From Thermomicrobiales bacterium (GTDB taxonomy: Bacteria; Chloroflexota; Chloroflexia; Thermomicrobiales; UBA6265): DNA of 10,665 nucleotides. A model generated the notes under the pieces. It was not told the origin of the DNA, made no database searches, and worked only from the letters and a program-made list of their open reading frames with translations. The stretch spans positions 1 through 10,665 of the forward strand of contig JAUJLY010000032.1 of NCBI GenBank assembly GCA_030447145.1, given 5' to 3'. A program made the translations under genes and the position numbers. Position 1 is the stretch's first letter. Each line of letters starts with the position of its first letter. Positions 1 through 7,121 of this stretch are shown here, piece by piece.

Positions 1-815
1 TGGTTGTCGGTGTGGCTAACAACCTTGAAGGGGCCATTGCCAACATAGTTGCTGATGTCGCGCCACCAGTCAGCACCGTTGCCTTCCACCAGATCCTCGC
101 GGACAGGATAGGTCACCCATGTCGTCATGACGTAGGGAAAATAGCCGGCAGCATAGTCAAGATGAATCTCTAGCGTGGAGTCATCCACGGCCGCGATTGA
201 TTCATCGAGTGCGGCCTCGAGCTCAGCTGTCTCTGCCGCTGCGGGATCGGCACTGCGCCAGGCTTCACACCCCGTGATCGCGTAGAGGATGTTGGAGTAG
301 TTGCCGGCAACCTCCGGGCTGCAGGCCCGCTTGAGGGCGTAGGCATAGTTGCCAGCTGTCACCGGCTCACCATCCGTGTAGGTCATCCCATCCCGGATCG
401 TGAAGGTATAGACCGTCCCGTCCGCGGAAACCGTCACGCTCTCCGCCCCCGCGCTTGAGGGAAGATTCTCTTCATTCAGCGCCAGAAGCGGCACCCAGAC
501 CTTGGAGGCAATCTCGATCTCGTTAAGGAAGGCCATCACCTGCGGGTCACCGGTATCGATCTCGCCACCGAAATTAAAGGTGACCGTGGCATCAGGAACG
601 GATCCCTCAGCCTCACTACCCGGAGCCATGGGGATATCCACAAGTGCCAGCTCTGTCGCCCCACCGGCCGGGGATGCACCAGGTGTTGCGTCCTGCGCAG
701 CGGTAAGTCCCGCCGTCCCCAACAATTGCAGTGCTACAAGAAGACCCGAAAAGATGACAACCCGGAGCTTTGCCCTGCTGGTAACGGATGGTGAGCCGGG
801 GTTTCGTCGCTTCAC
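1..815 (-). CDS. ABC transporter substrate-binding protein, SBP_bac_5 (peptide/nickel type), N-terminal part
   Basis: This is the extracellular solute-binding component of a peptide-type ABC importer (DppA/OppA family); it would capture substrate outside the membrane and deliver it to a permease not present here. The gene starts at a GTG (complement of 813-815) preceded by AAGGAGG five bases upstream, and reads 271 codons to the left edge without a stop; family members are usually 500-600 residues, so about half is missing. Residues 1-40 form a Sec-type signal: a basic start (MKRR), a hydrophobic core near 19-37, and a probable cut near Ala40-Gln41. No lipobox cysteine is seen. After a Pro/Ala/Gly-rich linker come family hallmarks: TVYTFTIRDGMTYTDGEPVT at 135-154, then GNYAYALKRA (155-164), and NYVGNGPFKV (257-266). 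The ligand cannot be told from this part. It is divergent from nirK. Confidence 0.9.
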   Translation of the reverse strand, partial: MKRRNPGSPSVTSRAKLRVVIFSGLLVALQLLGTAGLTAAQDATPGASPAGGATELALVDIPMAPGSEAEGSVPDATVTFNFGGEIDTGDPQVMAFLNEIEIASKVWVPLLALNEENLPSSAGAESVTVSADGTVYTFTIRDGMTYTDGEPVTAGNYAYALKRACSPEVAGNYSNILYAITGCEAWRSADPAAAETAELEAALDESIAAVDDSTLEIHLDYAAGYFPYVMTTWVTYPVREDLVEGNGADWWRDISNYVGNGPFKVVSHTDN

Positions 816-954
816 GAGATCCTCCTTGTACGACTGGTGCGCGGGCATGCCGCCAAACGCCAGGCACCGGGTTCCTAACGGTCATCGCGTTCCAACGGCG
901 CTGATGCCAGTTGCTACGGATGCCCCATGGAGGTGCGTTCCTGTTCCTGATCCT

Positions 955-968
955 TCCGCACGTGCGGA
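955..968. promoter_or_regulatory. 14-bp perfect palindrome TCCGCACGTGCGGA, candidate operator
   Basis: The palindrome is centred on CACGTG and is perfect over 14 bases. On the minus strand it directly follows a TAATAT hexamer (968-973) that could serve as a -10 box, so it would sit near the transcription start of the binding-protein gene, about 140 bases before its start codon. That placement would suit a repressor site. No matching -35 was found and the binding protein is unknown; functional meaning is inference. Confidence 0.35.
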
Positions 969-1070
969 TATTACGTATGTGTGCAATCTACCGCAGGGGA
1001 GACATGTCGCAGTGTCAAGCCAGCGTGATCGAATTGGGCGCAGCGTGAGTATCCAGAGCGGTACGATGTG

Positions 1071-1087
1071 TACCCATCCTATGGGTA
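1071..1087. promoter_or_regulatory. Inverted repeat TACCCAT-cct-ATGGGTA, candidate operator
   Basis: Seven-base arms are perfectly complementary around a three-base centre, giving a 17-base dyad of a size typical for a dimeric regulator. It lies roughly midway between the two divergent start codons. A second small dyad, CTATCG-tgg-CGATAG, follows at 1131-1145. No regulator gene is adjacent to point to a family. Confidence 0.35.
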
Positions 1088-1170
1088 TACGGAACTACAC
1101 TGACCAGTGCGGGACGGGCCGCGAAGAAATCTATCGTGGCGATAGGCCAAGGAAATGGTCGCCATCGTCC

Positions 1171-1194
1171 GTCAATTGTCATGAAATTGACATG
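1171..1194 (+). promoter_or_regulatory. Repeat-rich candidate promoter/operator upstream of nirK
   Basis: GTCAATT (1171-1177) and AATTGAC (1185-1191) form a perfect 7-bp inverted repeat around a 7-base centre. The same stretch also reads as two near-identical direct decamers, AATTGTCATG (1174-1183) and AATTGACATG (1185-1194), 11 bases apart, about one helical turn. A perfect -35 hexamer TTGACA lies at 1187-1192, but the expected -10 position (about 1210-1216) is a poor match (TGACTC or GTGACT). The combination suggests a regulated promoter some 150 bases before nirK, with activator or repressor contacts over the -35. Confidence 0.4.
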
Positions 1195-1342
1195 GTGATC
1201 CCCACTTCTGTGACTCTCGCGCCACGCCTTCGGGGCGACACTTCCCTCAACGGATTGCACCGCCCGGGAGCCGCACCGAGACCGTGACAGATAGCCGGGA
1301 ACCGGCGAAGAGCTTCCGACAGGACACAAAAGGAGTTTACGG

Positions 1343-2434
1343 ATGTCAGTTATTCGAATGCCGGCAAATCTCATCATGCCCATGCAGAAGACCAATCGCC
1401 GCAACGTCATTCGCGGGGCTGCGGGCCTCGGTTTCGGCATTGGCGCCGCAGGTGCGTTCGGCAATGCCTTCGCACAGGATCATGATCACGCCACACCACC
1501 TGCAGGTGAATCTGGTGGCTCCTATATCGGTTCGGACGCGTCGACAGAAACCACCGGTGACGCCACCCCGGCACCGGTGAACGAAGTCACGCCGTTCAGG
1601 CGCTACGACCCATACCTTGAGCCAGTTGAGCCCGGCGACAAGGAAGTGGAGATTGTCGCGCAGGATCGCATTGTCGAGATCAAGAAGGACATGAACTACT
1701 CGGCATGGACCTTCAATGGCACCGTGCTCGGCCCGGCGATTCGCGCGGTCCAGGGCGACACCATCCATGTCACGGTCAGGAACGAAGCGGCCATGGTCCA
1801 CTCGGTCGATTTCCACTCGGCAGAGGTAGTCCCCGAAGAGGGCTACCAGAATGTGGCGCCGGGTGAGTCCTTCGAGTGGGAATTCACGGCGCAGTACCCG
1901 GGCGCCTACATGGTCCATTGCGGCACTGCACCGGTGCTCATGCACATCGCGTCCGGTATGTACCTGCCGATGATCGTGGACCCGTCGGAGAAGATGTTCG
2001 AGCCAGCCACCGAGGTCGTGCTCTCCCAGAGTGAGTTCTATGTGATGGAAGGCGAGGACGACGTCTACGTCACCGATACCGCGAACCTCTTCGCAAACAA
2101 CACGGCTCCATTGGTCATGGCCTTCAATGGGCACGCCAACCAGTATGTCGATGAGCCAATCAAGGTTCCTGCCGGCGAGCTGGTCCGTTTCTATGTCGTC
2201 AACATGGGGCCAAACGTCTGGTCGTCATTCCACATCGTCGGTGCGATCTTCTCCCATGCCTACATGAACGCAAACCCGAAGAACGTCTTCGAAGGCATGC
2301 AGGGCATCTCGATCGGCCCTGGCGACGGCGTCTGTGTCGAGACGACGTTTGCGGCACCCGGCACCTACATCGCCGTGAATCACTCGTTCGGTCACGCCGC
2401 GCACGGCGCCCTGGCCCTCATCGAGGCGGAGTGA
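1343..2434 (+). CDS. nirK: Copper-containing nitrite reductase, AniA-like two-domain cupredoxin, Tat-exported
   Basis: The enzyme reduces nitrite to nitric oxide outside the membrane, using type 1 and type 2 copper in a trimer. The start ATG at 1343 has AGGAG seven bases upstream. Residues 1-44 look like a Tat signal: RR at 19-20 (NRRNVIRG), a Gly/Ala-rich hydrophobic stretch, and AFA before Gln45. Two cupredoxin domains follow, about 100-215 and 225-363. All expected ligands are visible: type 1 His153, Cys193, His201, Met206; type 2 His158, His192, His347; catalytic Asp156 and His297. The seven-residue Cys-to-His loop (HCGTAPVLMH) and SSFHIVGAIF resemble class II NirK/AniA. The lack of the multiple HxH pairs of laccases argues against a two-domain laccase. 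The length (363) fits. No nitric oxide reductase gene is in view. An alternative start is ATG 1376, just before the twin arginines. Confidence 0.82.
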   Translation: MSVIRMPANLIMPMQKTNRRNVIRGAAGLGFGIGAAGAFGNAFAQDHDHATPPAGESGGSYIGSDASTETTGDATPAPVNEVTPFRRYDPYLEPVEPGDKEVEIVAQDRIVEIKKDMNYSAWTFNGTVLGPAIRAVQGDTIHVTVRNEAAMVHSVDFHSAEVVPEEGYQNVAPGESFEWEFTAQYPGAYMVHCGTAPVLMHIASGMYLPMIVDPSEKMFEPATEVVLSQSEFYVMEGEDDVYVTDTANLFANNTAPLVMAFNGHANQYVDEPIKVPAGELVRFYVVNMGPNVWSSFHIVGAIFSHAYMNANPKNVFEGMQGISIGPGDGVCVETTFAAPGTYIAVNHSFGHAAHGALALIEAE

Positions 2435-2560
2435 CCCGAGGTTCTCCACCAGCCCTCCGGGGATCAGAATCTCGCGTTCCCCCTCCAAGGTCCCGTCTGG
2501 TAGAGTGCGGGCCTGATGGTGCCAGAGGTTGTGGAGCGACATGCAGGAGCAAGCGCAGGT

Positions 2561-3151
2561 ATGAAATTTCAGGATGTGGTACGCAAGCGACGGATGATCC
2601 GGAATTTCACGAACGAACCTGTATCCGACGAGGTGATCGAGCGCATCCTCGAAGCGGGTCAGCATGCGCCAAGCGCGGGGTTCAGCCAGGGTGTGGTCTA
2701 CGTTGTGGTGACCCGGGAGGAAACTCGCCAGGTGATCGCCGAGATTGCGGGCGAAGAGTGGTATGTGCGGTGCGGTCACGCGCCGTTTATCTCCTTGGCA
2801 CCGGTCCAGATTGTGATCTGCACCAGTGAGAAGGTGTACCACGACCGGTACAACGAACCCGACAAGAAGGGCAAGGGGCAGGAAGAGGTCAACTGGCCAA
2901 TACCGTACTGGCATACCGACGCCGGTGCCTCTCTCATGCTGATCCTGCTTGCTGCAGTAAACGAAGGTCTGGGCACTGCCTTTGTCGGCGTCATGGAGCC
3001 GAAACGTTTGCAGGAGGCGCTCGGGATTCCGACCGAGTATCTCCCCATCGGTGTTACGATGATTGGCCACCCTGCGCCGGACATGAAATCCGGCTCACTC
3101 AAGCGCGGCCGTCGCTCCCTCGATGATGTGCTCCACCGGGAGCACTGGTAG
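2561..3151 (+). CDS. Nitroreductase-family FMN oxidoreductase
   Basis: A 196-residue flavoprotein of the nitroreductase fold, expected to bind FMN as a dimer and to transfer hydride from NAD(P)H to a nitro, quinone or related substrate; the real substrate cannot be told. I prefer ATG 2561 (MKFQDVVRKRRMIRNF) to the in-frame ATG at 2516, because the family begins about here and an AGGAG-containing stretch precedes it. Landmarks: RRMIRNF (10-16) for the FMN phosphate, APSAGFSQ (36-43) for the flavin, and DAGASLMLILLAAVNEGLGTA (120-140), the dimer-interface helix followed by the G-x-G-T/A flavin loop. The Arg-rich tail KRGRRSLDDVLHREHW is typical of a subgroup of such proteins in Actinobacteria and Chloroflexota. 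It begins 126 bases after nirK on the same strand, with no clear terminator or promoter between, so co-transcription is plausible. Confidence 0.85.
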   Translation: MKFQDVVRKRRMIRNFTNEPVSDEVIERILEAGQHAPSAGFSQGVVYVVVTREETRQVIAEIAGEEWYVRCGHAPFISLAPVQIVICTSEKVYHDRYNEPDKKGKGQEEVNWPIPYWHTDAGASLMLILLAAVNEGLGTAFVGVMEPKRLQEALGIPTEYLPIGVTMIGHPAPDMKSGSLKRGRRSLDDVLHREHW

Positions 3152-3173
3152 AACGCGTGCGTGTGTTTCCCAG

Positions 3174-3216
3174 CTCAGGAGTGACCCAATGCCAAACGAC
3201 CCGGGCTACTCCTGAG
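3174..3216. terminator. Hairpin CTCAGGAGT/ACTCCTGAG downstream of the nitroreductase gene
   Basis: Nine-base arms (3174-3182 and 3208-3216) are perfectly complementary around a 25-base loop, starting 22 bases after the nitroreductase stop. It lies between converging genes, where a terminator is expected. There is no T-run on either strand, so it is not a classical intrinsic terminator. Confidence 0.4.
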
Positions 3217-3321
3217 TTCAGGCGACGAACAGCACCGGGGAATCCGACATGGTGAGCCGGGCGCCGGGCAACTTCCGGCGTACATCAAGTAACACTGCCC
3301 CCGCCTCACACCCAGCCAGAT

Positions 3322-3369
3322 ACATCGACACCTGCGACCGTGTCAGGGAACGGTCGAAGGTGTCGATGT
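3322..3369. terminator. Long hairpin between convergent genes, candidate bidirectional terminator
   Basis: ACATCGACACCT (3322-3333) pairs perfectly with AGGTGTCGATGT (3358-3369). After one G/A mismatch, CGACCG (3335-3340) pairs with CGGTCG (3351-3356), leaving a 10-base loop (3341-3350). This is 18 base pairs with one mismatch, the strongest fold noticed in the window. It lies 34 bases past the stop of the minus-strand gene at 3404 and 170 bases past the nitroreductase stop. No poly-T follows on either strand, so termination is inferred from place and strength; a mobile-element remnant is the alternative. Confidence 0.5.
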
Positions 3370-3403
3370 GTGGTGCAGGACGGCAAGGTGTCAAATGGTG
3401 GTA

Positions 3404-4000
3404 TCAGGTCAGCACGGCCAGCAAGACATCGGCGTCAAAGCAGCGTAACGGGTCACGGCCATCGATCAGGACACTCTGCTGCAGGCTCCGGAACGTCTCG
3501 TGGAAGGTCGCCAGGTCGGCCGTGAAGGTGGATCGGATCGAGACCCTGGGGTTCAGATCGTAGCTCTCCTTCACCGTGACAATTCGATTCTCCGGAGTGC
3601 TGCCTGGGCTGACCATGATGAGGGCCGCGGTCTTGACACAGCACTGGGACAGCACAACCTTGGTGCCAGACTCCGTGAATTCCGAGAGATACGCAGCAGA
3701 GGCCCAGAACCGGGCAGTCTCTACAGCGTCAAGAAGGTCTCGTCGATCGGCACCGACGATGCGCACCTCGGCAATCTCACAGTCCTGCATACAGATCGCG
3801 ACCCCATCGGTTCCCGGAGCAGGACTGGACGCATCCATGACGTCACTTCCGGCAACGGCCCAGGGAGGCGCCCAGGTCACGGTATAGCCAAACTGGGAAC
3901 TTTTATAGAAGGGTTCATCGACGGATCGGAACGAAGGTCCCTGTACTTGGGACCGGGAGGTTCGGCGAGCATGCGGAGCCAGCATTGCGGGTTGCCTCAC
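3404..4000 (-). CDS. Hypothetical protein, possibly with degraded N-terminus
   Basis: I do not recognise a named family. The frame encodes 198 residues from GTG 3998-4000, with a stop codon directly before it in frame and no ribosome binding site; M6 is another possible start with none either. Residues 1-29 are basic and featureless (MRQPAMLAPHARRTSRS), unlike the rest. From about 31 the sequence looks real: FYKSSQFGYTVTWAPPWAVA (31-50) resembles the YxSxxYGYxVxW openings of repeated domains in secreted Thermomicrobia proteins. A mixed alpha/beta region follows, including FWASAAYLSEFTESGTKVVL (98-117). Cysteines lie at 70, 74, 120, 121 and 187. Such proteins normally carry a signal peptide; none is visible here or in upstream frames. 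This may therefore be a truncated gene. It converges on the nitroreductase gene and diverges from the LuxR-type regulator. Confidence 0.6.
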   Translation of the reverse strand: MRQPAMLAPHARRTSRSQVQGPSFRSVDEPFYKSSQFGYTVTWAPPWAVAGSDVMDASSPAPGTDGVAICMQDCEIAEVRIVGADRRDLLDAVETARFWASAAYLSEFTESGTKVVLSQCCVKTAALIMVSPGSTPENRIVTVKESYDLNPRVSIRSTFTADLATFHETFRSLQQSVLIDGRDPLRCFDADVLLAVLT

Positions 4001-4084
4001 TCAGGTAGATAGCTGGGGGTATGATGCAGCTATGTGTCGTCCCCGAAGCTCTGACGATAGTGACACGCTGCTTCTATTTGGAAT

Positions 4085-4167
4085 CCAATATATGGAGTGT
4101 ATTGGCACAGGTACCTCGTTGTCTGTACCCCGAATTGGGTAATTCGAGGGGCACCTACGCGAGGTAC
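4085..4167. repeat. Cluster of nested inverted repeats
   Basis: Three dyads lie within 83 bases. CCAATA (4085-4090) pairs with TATTGG (4100-4105). GTACCTCG (4111-4118) pairs perfectly with CGAGGTAC (4160-4167). Inside the latter, CCCCGAATT (4128-4136) pairs with AATTCG-a-GGGG (4141-4150) with one bulged A and a four-base loop. The two inner ones could fold as a single branched stem. It may be an operator array for the flanking divergent genes, a structured RNA element, or a relic of a small repeat element; the sequence alone does not decide. Confidence 0.5.
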
Positions 4168-4321
4168 TTACTCACCGTGGAGGAGTCGGTGCCATCCTCG
4201 GCAGGTTGATGGAACGGGTCAATCCAGGGTGAGCAAGCAACCGGACAGGATCCAGGTCTCCTCAATGGGTCATGAAATGCCCTTCTGAAGAGGCCTGACT
4301 GTCCGCCAAACGACTGTAGCG

Positions 4322-4350
4322 TTGACAAACCAGTAAGCCTGCCACAAAAT
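4322..4350 (+). promoter_or_regulatory. Sigma-70-type promoter of the LuxR-type regulator
   Basis: A perfect -35 TTGACA (4322-4327) is followed after exactly 17 bases by CAAAAT (4345-4350), matching four of six -10 positions. Transcription would start near 4357, leaving a very short leader of about 15 bases before ATG 4372 or about 36 before GTG 4393. Confidence 0.6.
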
Positions 4351-4371
4351 CCGAGCATCTTACATGTCACA

Positions 4372-6753
4372 ATGTCGTTGACAGAAGGCAGCGTGTCCGT
4401 CTTGCCAAACCTGGTCCACACTCACATGGCACTGGCGCCCCTCACTCCGATTATCGGCCGGGAACAGCCGATCCGTGCCGCGTGCAATCTGCTCGACGAT
4501 GCTGACATTCGCCTGGTCACCTTGACCGGACCAGGTGGCGTGGGCAAAACCCGGCTGGCCTTGGAAGTTCTTGCAGTTCACGTCGAGCGGAGTGATTGCG
4601 ATGTGGCCAGTGTCTCTCTGGCCCCTCTCCGTGACCCGGAACTGGTTCTGTCGACAGTTGCCACCGTGCTCGGCTTGGACCATACCGGCACTGTGCCACT
4701 TCCCAGGCTCATCGCCGAACATGTGGAAGAAAAGCCCTTACTGCTCCTGCTGGACAACATGGAGCATCTTCCCGCGGCCACCCCGGGGATTGCGGAGTTG
4801 CTGGCGTCGTGTTCCACATTGAAGGTACTTGCAACCAGCCGCAACCCACTTCATATAAAGAGTGAGCATGTTATCGACGTGCCGCCCCTTGCATTGCCTG
4901 ATCTGTCGCATCTCCCTCCCCTCGCAACGCTTGCACACACTGAAGCGGTCGAGCTCTTCATGCAGCGCGCTAGGGCCATTGATCCGGGCTTTGAGATCAC
5001 CGCCGGCAATGCGACGACGATCGCCACGATCTGTACCCGTCTCGATGGGCTGCCACTGGCCATCGAACTGGCTGCGGTGCGGCTCCAGGTGCTCTCGCTC
5101 ACGTCACTTCTCGAGCGTCTGACGCACCGGCTGGACCTGCTAACGAGGGGAAGCCGCACGCTCCCCGAGCGACACCAGACGCTGAGGGCCGCCATAGACT
5201 GGAGCTACGAGCAACTTCCGGCTCCGGACCAGGGGGCATTTGAGCGTCTCGCTGTGTTCGCGGGCGGTTTCGACCTTGCAGCAGCTGAATATGTGGTCGG
5301 CGGGGGGGCGACATCGTCCCTTCTTTCATTCCAAGCAGCCACTTCTTGCCAGACGATGGACGCCCTTTCCGAGCTTTTGGAGAATGCGCTACTCAGGCGC
5401 GAGGTGATCGCTGGAGAACCGCGGTTCATGATGCTCGAAACGATCCGGGAGTATGCACTCGAACGGCTCGAAGCGAGCGGGGACGCAGCAGACGCCCAAA
5501 GGCGACATGCGGAGTATTTCACCGGTCTCGCGGAAGAGGCTGAACCAGCATTATCAATCGGGCAATTGTCCGGCCAGTGGCCAAACCGGCTGGAAGGAGA
5601 ACTCGCGAATCTGCGGGTGGCCCTCACCTGGTCGCTCAGCCAGGAGGACCCCGAGCTTGGGCTTCGCCTCGCCGCCGCGCTGGTCTGGTTCTGGTGGATT
5701 CGCGGTCACCTTGTCGAAGGCGGCGAGTGGCTGGAGTCCGCGCTCTTGCGGTCGCGTGAGGATCATTCCGCCTTACGCTCAAAGCTCCTTGATGGCGCCG
5801 GGCGGATTGCGAGAACCCAGGGAGAGTTCGACCGTGCGGAAGCCCTGCACAATGAGAGCCTGTGCATCGCTATTCACCTGAATGATCATGTCGCGATGGC
5901 ACGAGCCTTGTCGAATCTGGCGATGGTTATTGAAGCCAGGGGTGATATCGATCAGGCAACGACGCTCTTCGAACGCGCGCTCGGGCTGGCACGGCAAGGC
6001 GGCCAGGCCGAGGTACTCGCCACAATCCTGACCAATTATGGCTTGATGAAGCTCACCAGTGCGGACGAGCAACGAGGCGTTGCGCTGCTTGAGGAGGGGC
6101 TCACCATTGCACGGAAACTTGGGCCGTCCGGACTCCAGGGCGCTATTCTGTCCAATCTCGGTGATGCCCGCCTGGAGCAGGGGGGCCGGGCCGCGTCAGC
6201 AACGATGTACCGGGAATGCCTGAGCCTGCAGTCCGAACTCGGCAACCAGGTCGGCATCGCGGATGCCCTACTCGGCATTGCCACGATCGCCGTAGCCAGG
6301 GGAGATCTCTCATTCGCAACCCGTCTGCTTGCATCAGCACAAGCCCTCTACGAGTCAATCAAGGCATCTCTTTCACTTGCGGCGATGCGATTGCTTGACA
6401 ACGCCCTGCGTGAGATACGGTCGATTCTGGATGAGGACACCTTTTCCGCGGAATGGGAATCGGGACGAAACGCGGATCTGCAAAACGTCATCGCGGAAGC
6501 ACTGGAATTCGAGTCCCGCCCATCTAAAGAAATGGATGAGATCCCCGCCAACCCTTACTACAGTGACCTCACGTCGCGCGAGATGCAGGTCCTGCGTCTG
6601 GTGGCTGAGGGCTACTCCAACCGTGAGATTGCGGAAACCCTCTACATCAGCCCACAGACCGCGGCAACGCACGTCAAGCGGCTCCGGGCGAAAATCGGCG
6701 CATCCTCGCGGGCTGCCGCCGCTGCCCACGCGCATCGTCACGGCCTCATCTAA
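4372..6753 (+). CDS. LuxR-type transcriptional regulator with NB-ARC-like ATPase and TPR domains
   Basis: A large one-component regulator of 793 residues, built like the P-loop/TPR/LuxR proteins abundant in Chloroflexota. In order: a PLTPIIGRE lead-in (23-31); Walker A GPGGVGKT (53-60); Walker B LLLLLDNMEHL (123-133); ATSRNPL sensor-like motif (154-160); GLPLAIELAA (226-235); a winged-helix-like part (to about 365); TPR helices (about 465-680, e.g. GEFDRAEALHNESLCIA and GDIDQATTLFERALGLA); and a C-terminal LuxR helix-turn-helix (732-790, LTSREMQVLRLVAEGYSNRE). ATP-controlled oligomerisation with ligand or partner sensing by the TPRs is the family model; ligand and targets are unknown. ATG 4372 lacks a ribosome site; GTG 4393 has AGAAGG just upstream and may be the true start, costing seven residues. 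No lesion is seen. Confidence 0.9.
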   Translation: MSLTEGSVSVLPNLVHTHMALAPLTPIIGREQPIRAACNLLDDADIRLVTLTGPGGVGKTRLALEVLAVHVERSDCDVASVSLAPLRDPELVLSTVATVLGLDHTGTVPLPRLIAEHVEEKPLLLLLDNMEHLPAATPGIAELLASCSTLKVLATSRNPLHIKSEHVIDVPPLALPDLSHLPPLATLAHTEAVELFMQRARAIDPGFEITAGNATTIATICTRLDGLPLAIELAAVRLQVLSLTSLLERLTHRLDLLTRGSRTLPERHQTLRAAIDWSYEQLPAPDQGAFERLAVFAGGFDLAAAEYVVGGGATSSLLSFQAATSCQTMDALSELLENALLRREVIAGEPRFMMLETIREYALERLEASGDAADAQRRHAEYFTGLAEEAEPALSIGQLSGQWPNRLEGELANLRVALTWSLSQEDPELGLRLAAALVWFWWIRGHLVEGGEWLESALLRSREDHSALRSKLLDGAGRIARTQGEFDRAEALHNESLCIAIHLNDHVAMARALSNLAMVIEARGDIDQATTLFERALGLARQGGQAEVLATILTNYGLMKLTSADEQRGVALLEEGLTIARKLGPSGLQGAILSNLGDARLEQGGRAASATMYRECLSLQSELGNQVGIADALLGIATIAVARGDLSFATRLLASAQALYESIKASLSLAAMRLLDNALREIRSILDEDTFSAEWESGRNADLQNVIAEALEFESRPSKEMDEIPANPYYSDLTSREMQVLRLVAEGYSNREIAETLYISPQTAATHVKRLRAKIGASSRAAAAAHAHRHGLI

Positions 6754-7121
6754 AAGCGGCCTGCACGGAAGATGAGAATGTACGCCCGTCGTCTTCGCCA
6801 CCATGGCTCATACACGCAAGTAGCAGCAACACGAACCACGACGGCACAGGTCCCTGGAGACGATGAGTGGTTGGTCCTGCATTCCACCCGTCATTTTCTG
6901 AATCTTCTCCATTAGTCCACCTACTCTGGGGCGCCATCTGGAGAATATCGGGCCCGAACCCGGCGTGCGTTCACGGGCTACAGCCGTGGCTGGGTTACAG
7001 CGATAATCACTGCCTTTTCCGATCTTGCCCCACCGGTCAAAGCGAAGATGGGCCGTGCTACAGTGGCTTGCCGGGTTTTTGATTGAGCGCCTGAGCGTTT
7101 GTTTCCGGAGCACCCCAAAAC
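6754..7121. other. Intergenic region, no supported gene
   Basis: The 368 bases between the regulator and the ABC operon show no credible open frame on either strand and no tRNA-like or known riboswitch pattern that I recognise. The only structure of note is the hairpin plus T-run at 7033-7080. No convincing sigma-70 promoter was found for the ABC operon. Confidence 0.5.
7033..7080 (+). terminator. Weak hairpin followed by TTTTT
   Basis: CCGG (7033-7036) with AAGC (7040-7043) can pair with GCTT (7066-7069) and CCGG (7071-7074), with bulges and a long loop, followed by G and five T (7076-7080). It might end transcription coming from the regulator gene or attenuate the ABC operon, whose start is 42 bases further on. 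The stem is imperfect. Confidence 0.25.

Larger units (their letters stand above)
816..1342. other. Divergent intergenic region with several dyads, no supported gene
   Basis: These 527 bases separate the minus-strand binding-protein gene from the plus-strand nirK. Open frames crossing it extend antisense into the flanking genes and have no recognisable protein features, so I call no gene. It must hold both promoters. Visible structure: a 14-bp perfect palindrome (955-968), TACCCAT/ATGGGTA (1071-1087), CTATCG-tgg-CGATAG (1131-1145), and overlapping inverted and direct repeats at 1171-1194. No consensus sigma-70 pair with good spacing was found for the minus gene. Confidence 0.6.
4001..4371. 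other. Divergent intergenic region with nested inverted repeats and a promoter
   Basis: No gene is supported in these 371 bases; short open frames on both strands lack ribosome sites and protein character. The region holds the ATAGCTG/CAGCTAT dyad (4009-4015 and 4027-4033, 11-base loop), a cluster of inverted repeats at 4085-4167, and a sigma-70-type promoter at 4322-4350 reading towards the LuxR-type regulator. Confidence 0.6.

Noticed and set aside
502..1287. 261-codon plus-strand open frame
   Set aside because: It is antisense to the signal peptide and start of the binding-protein gene, has no ribosome site, and its composition (Pro, Ser, Arg-rich, no motifs) is that of a GC-rich shadow.
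1346..2134. 262-codon minus-strand open frame
   Set aside because: Shadow of nirK, whose copper ligands are all in the plus frame.
2516..2560. 15-residue N-terminal extension of the nitroreductase
   Set aside because: MVPEVVERHAGASAG does not match the family start, and a better-placed ATG at 2561 follows an AGGAG-containing stretch.
3500..4012. 170-codon plus-strand open frame
   Set aside because: Opposite the minus-strand gene at 3404-4000, which has a more protein-like sequence; the plus reading is Gly/Arg/Ser-rich and featureless, though this is the least secure strand choice in the window.
4364..4381. ATG at 4364 as start of the regulator
   Set aside because: It reaches a stop after five codons in another frame.
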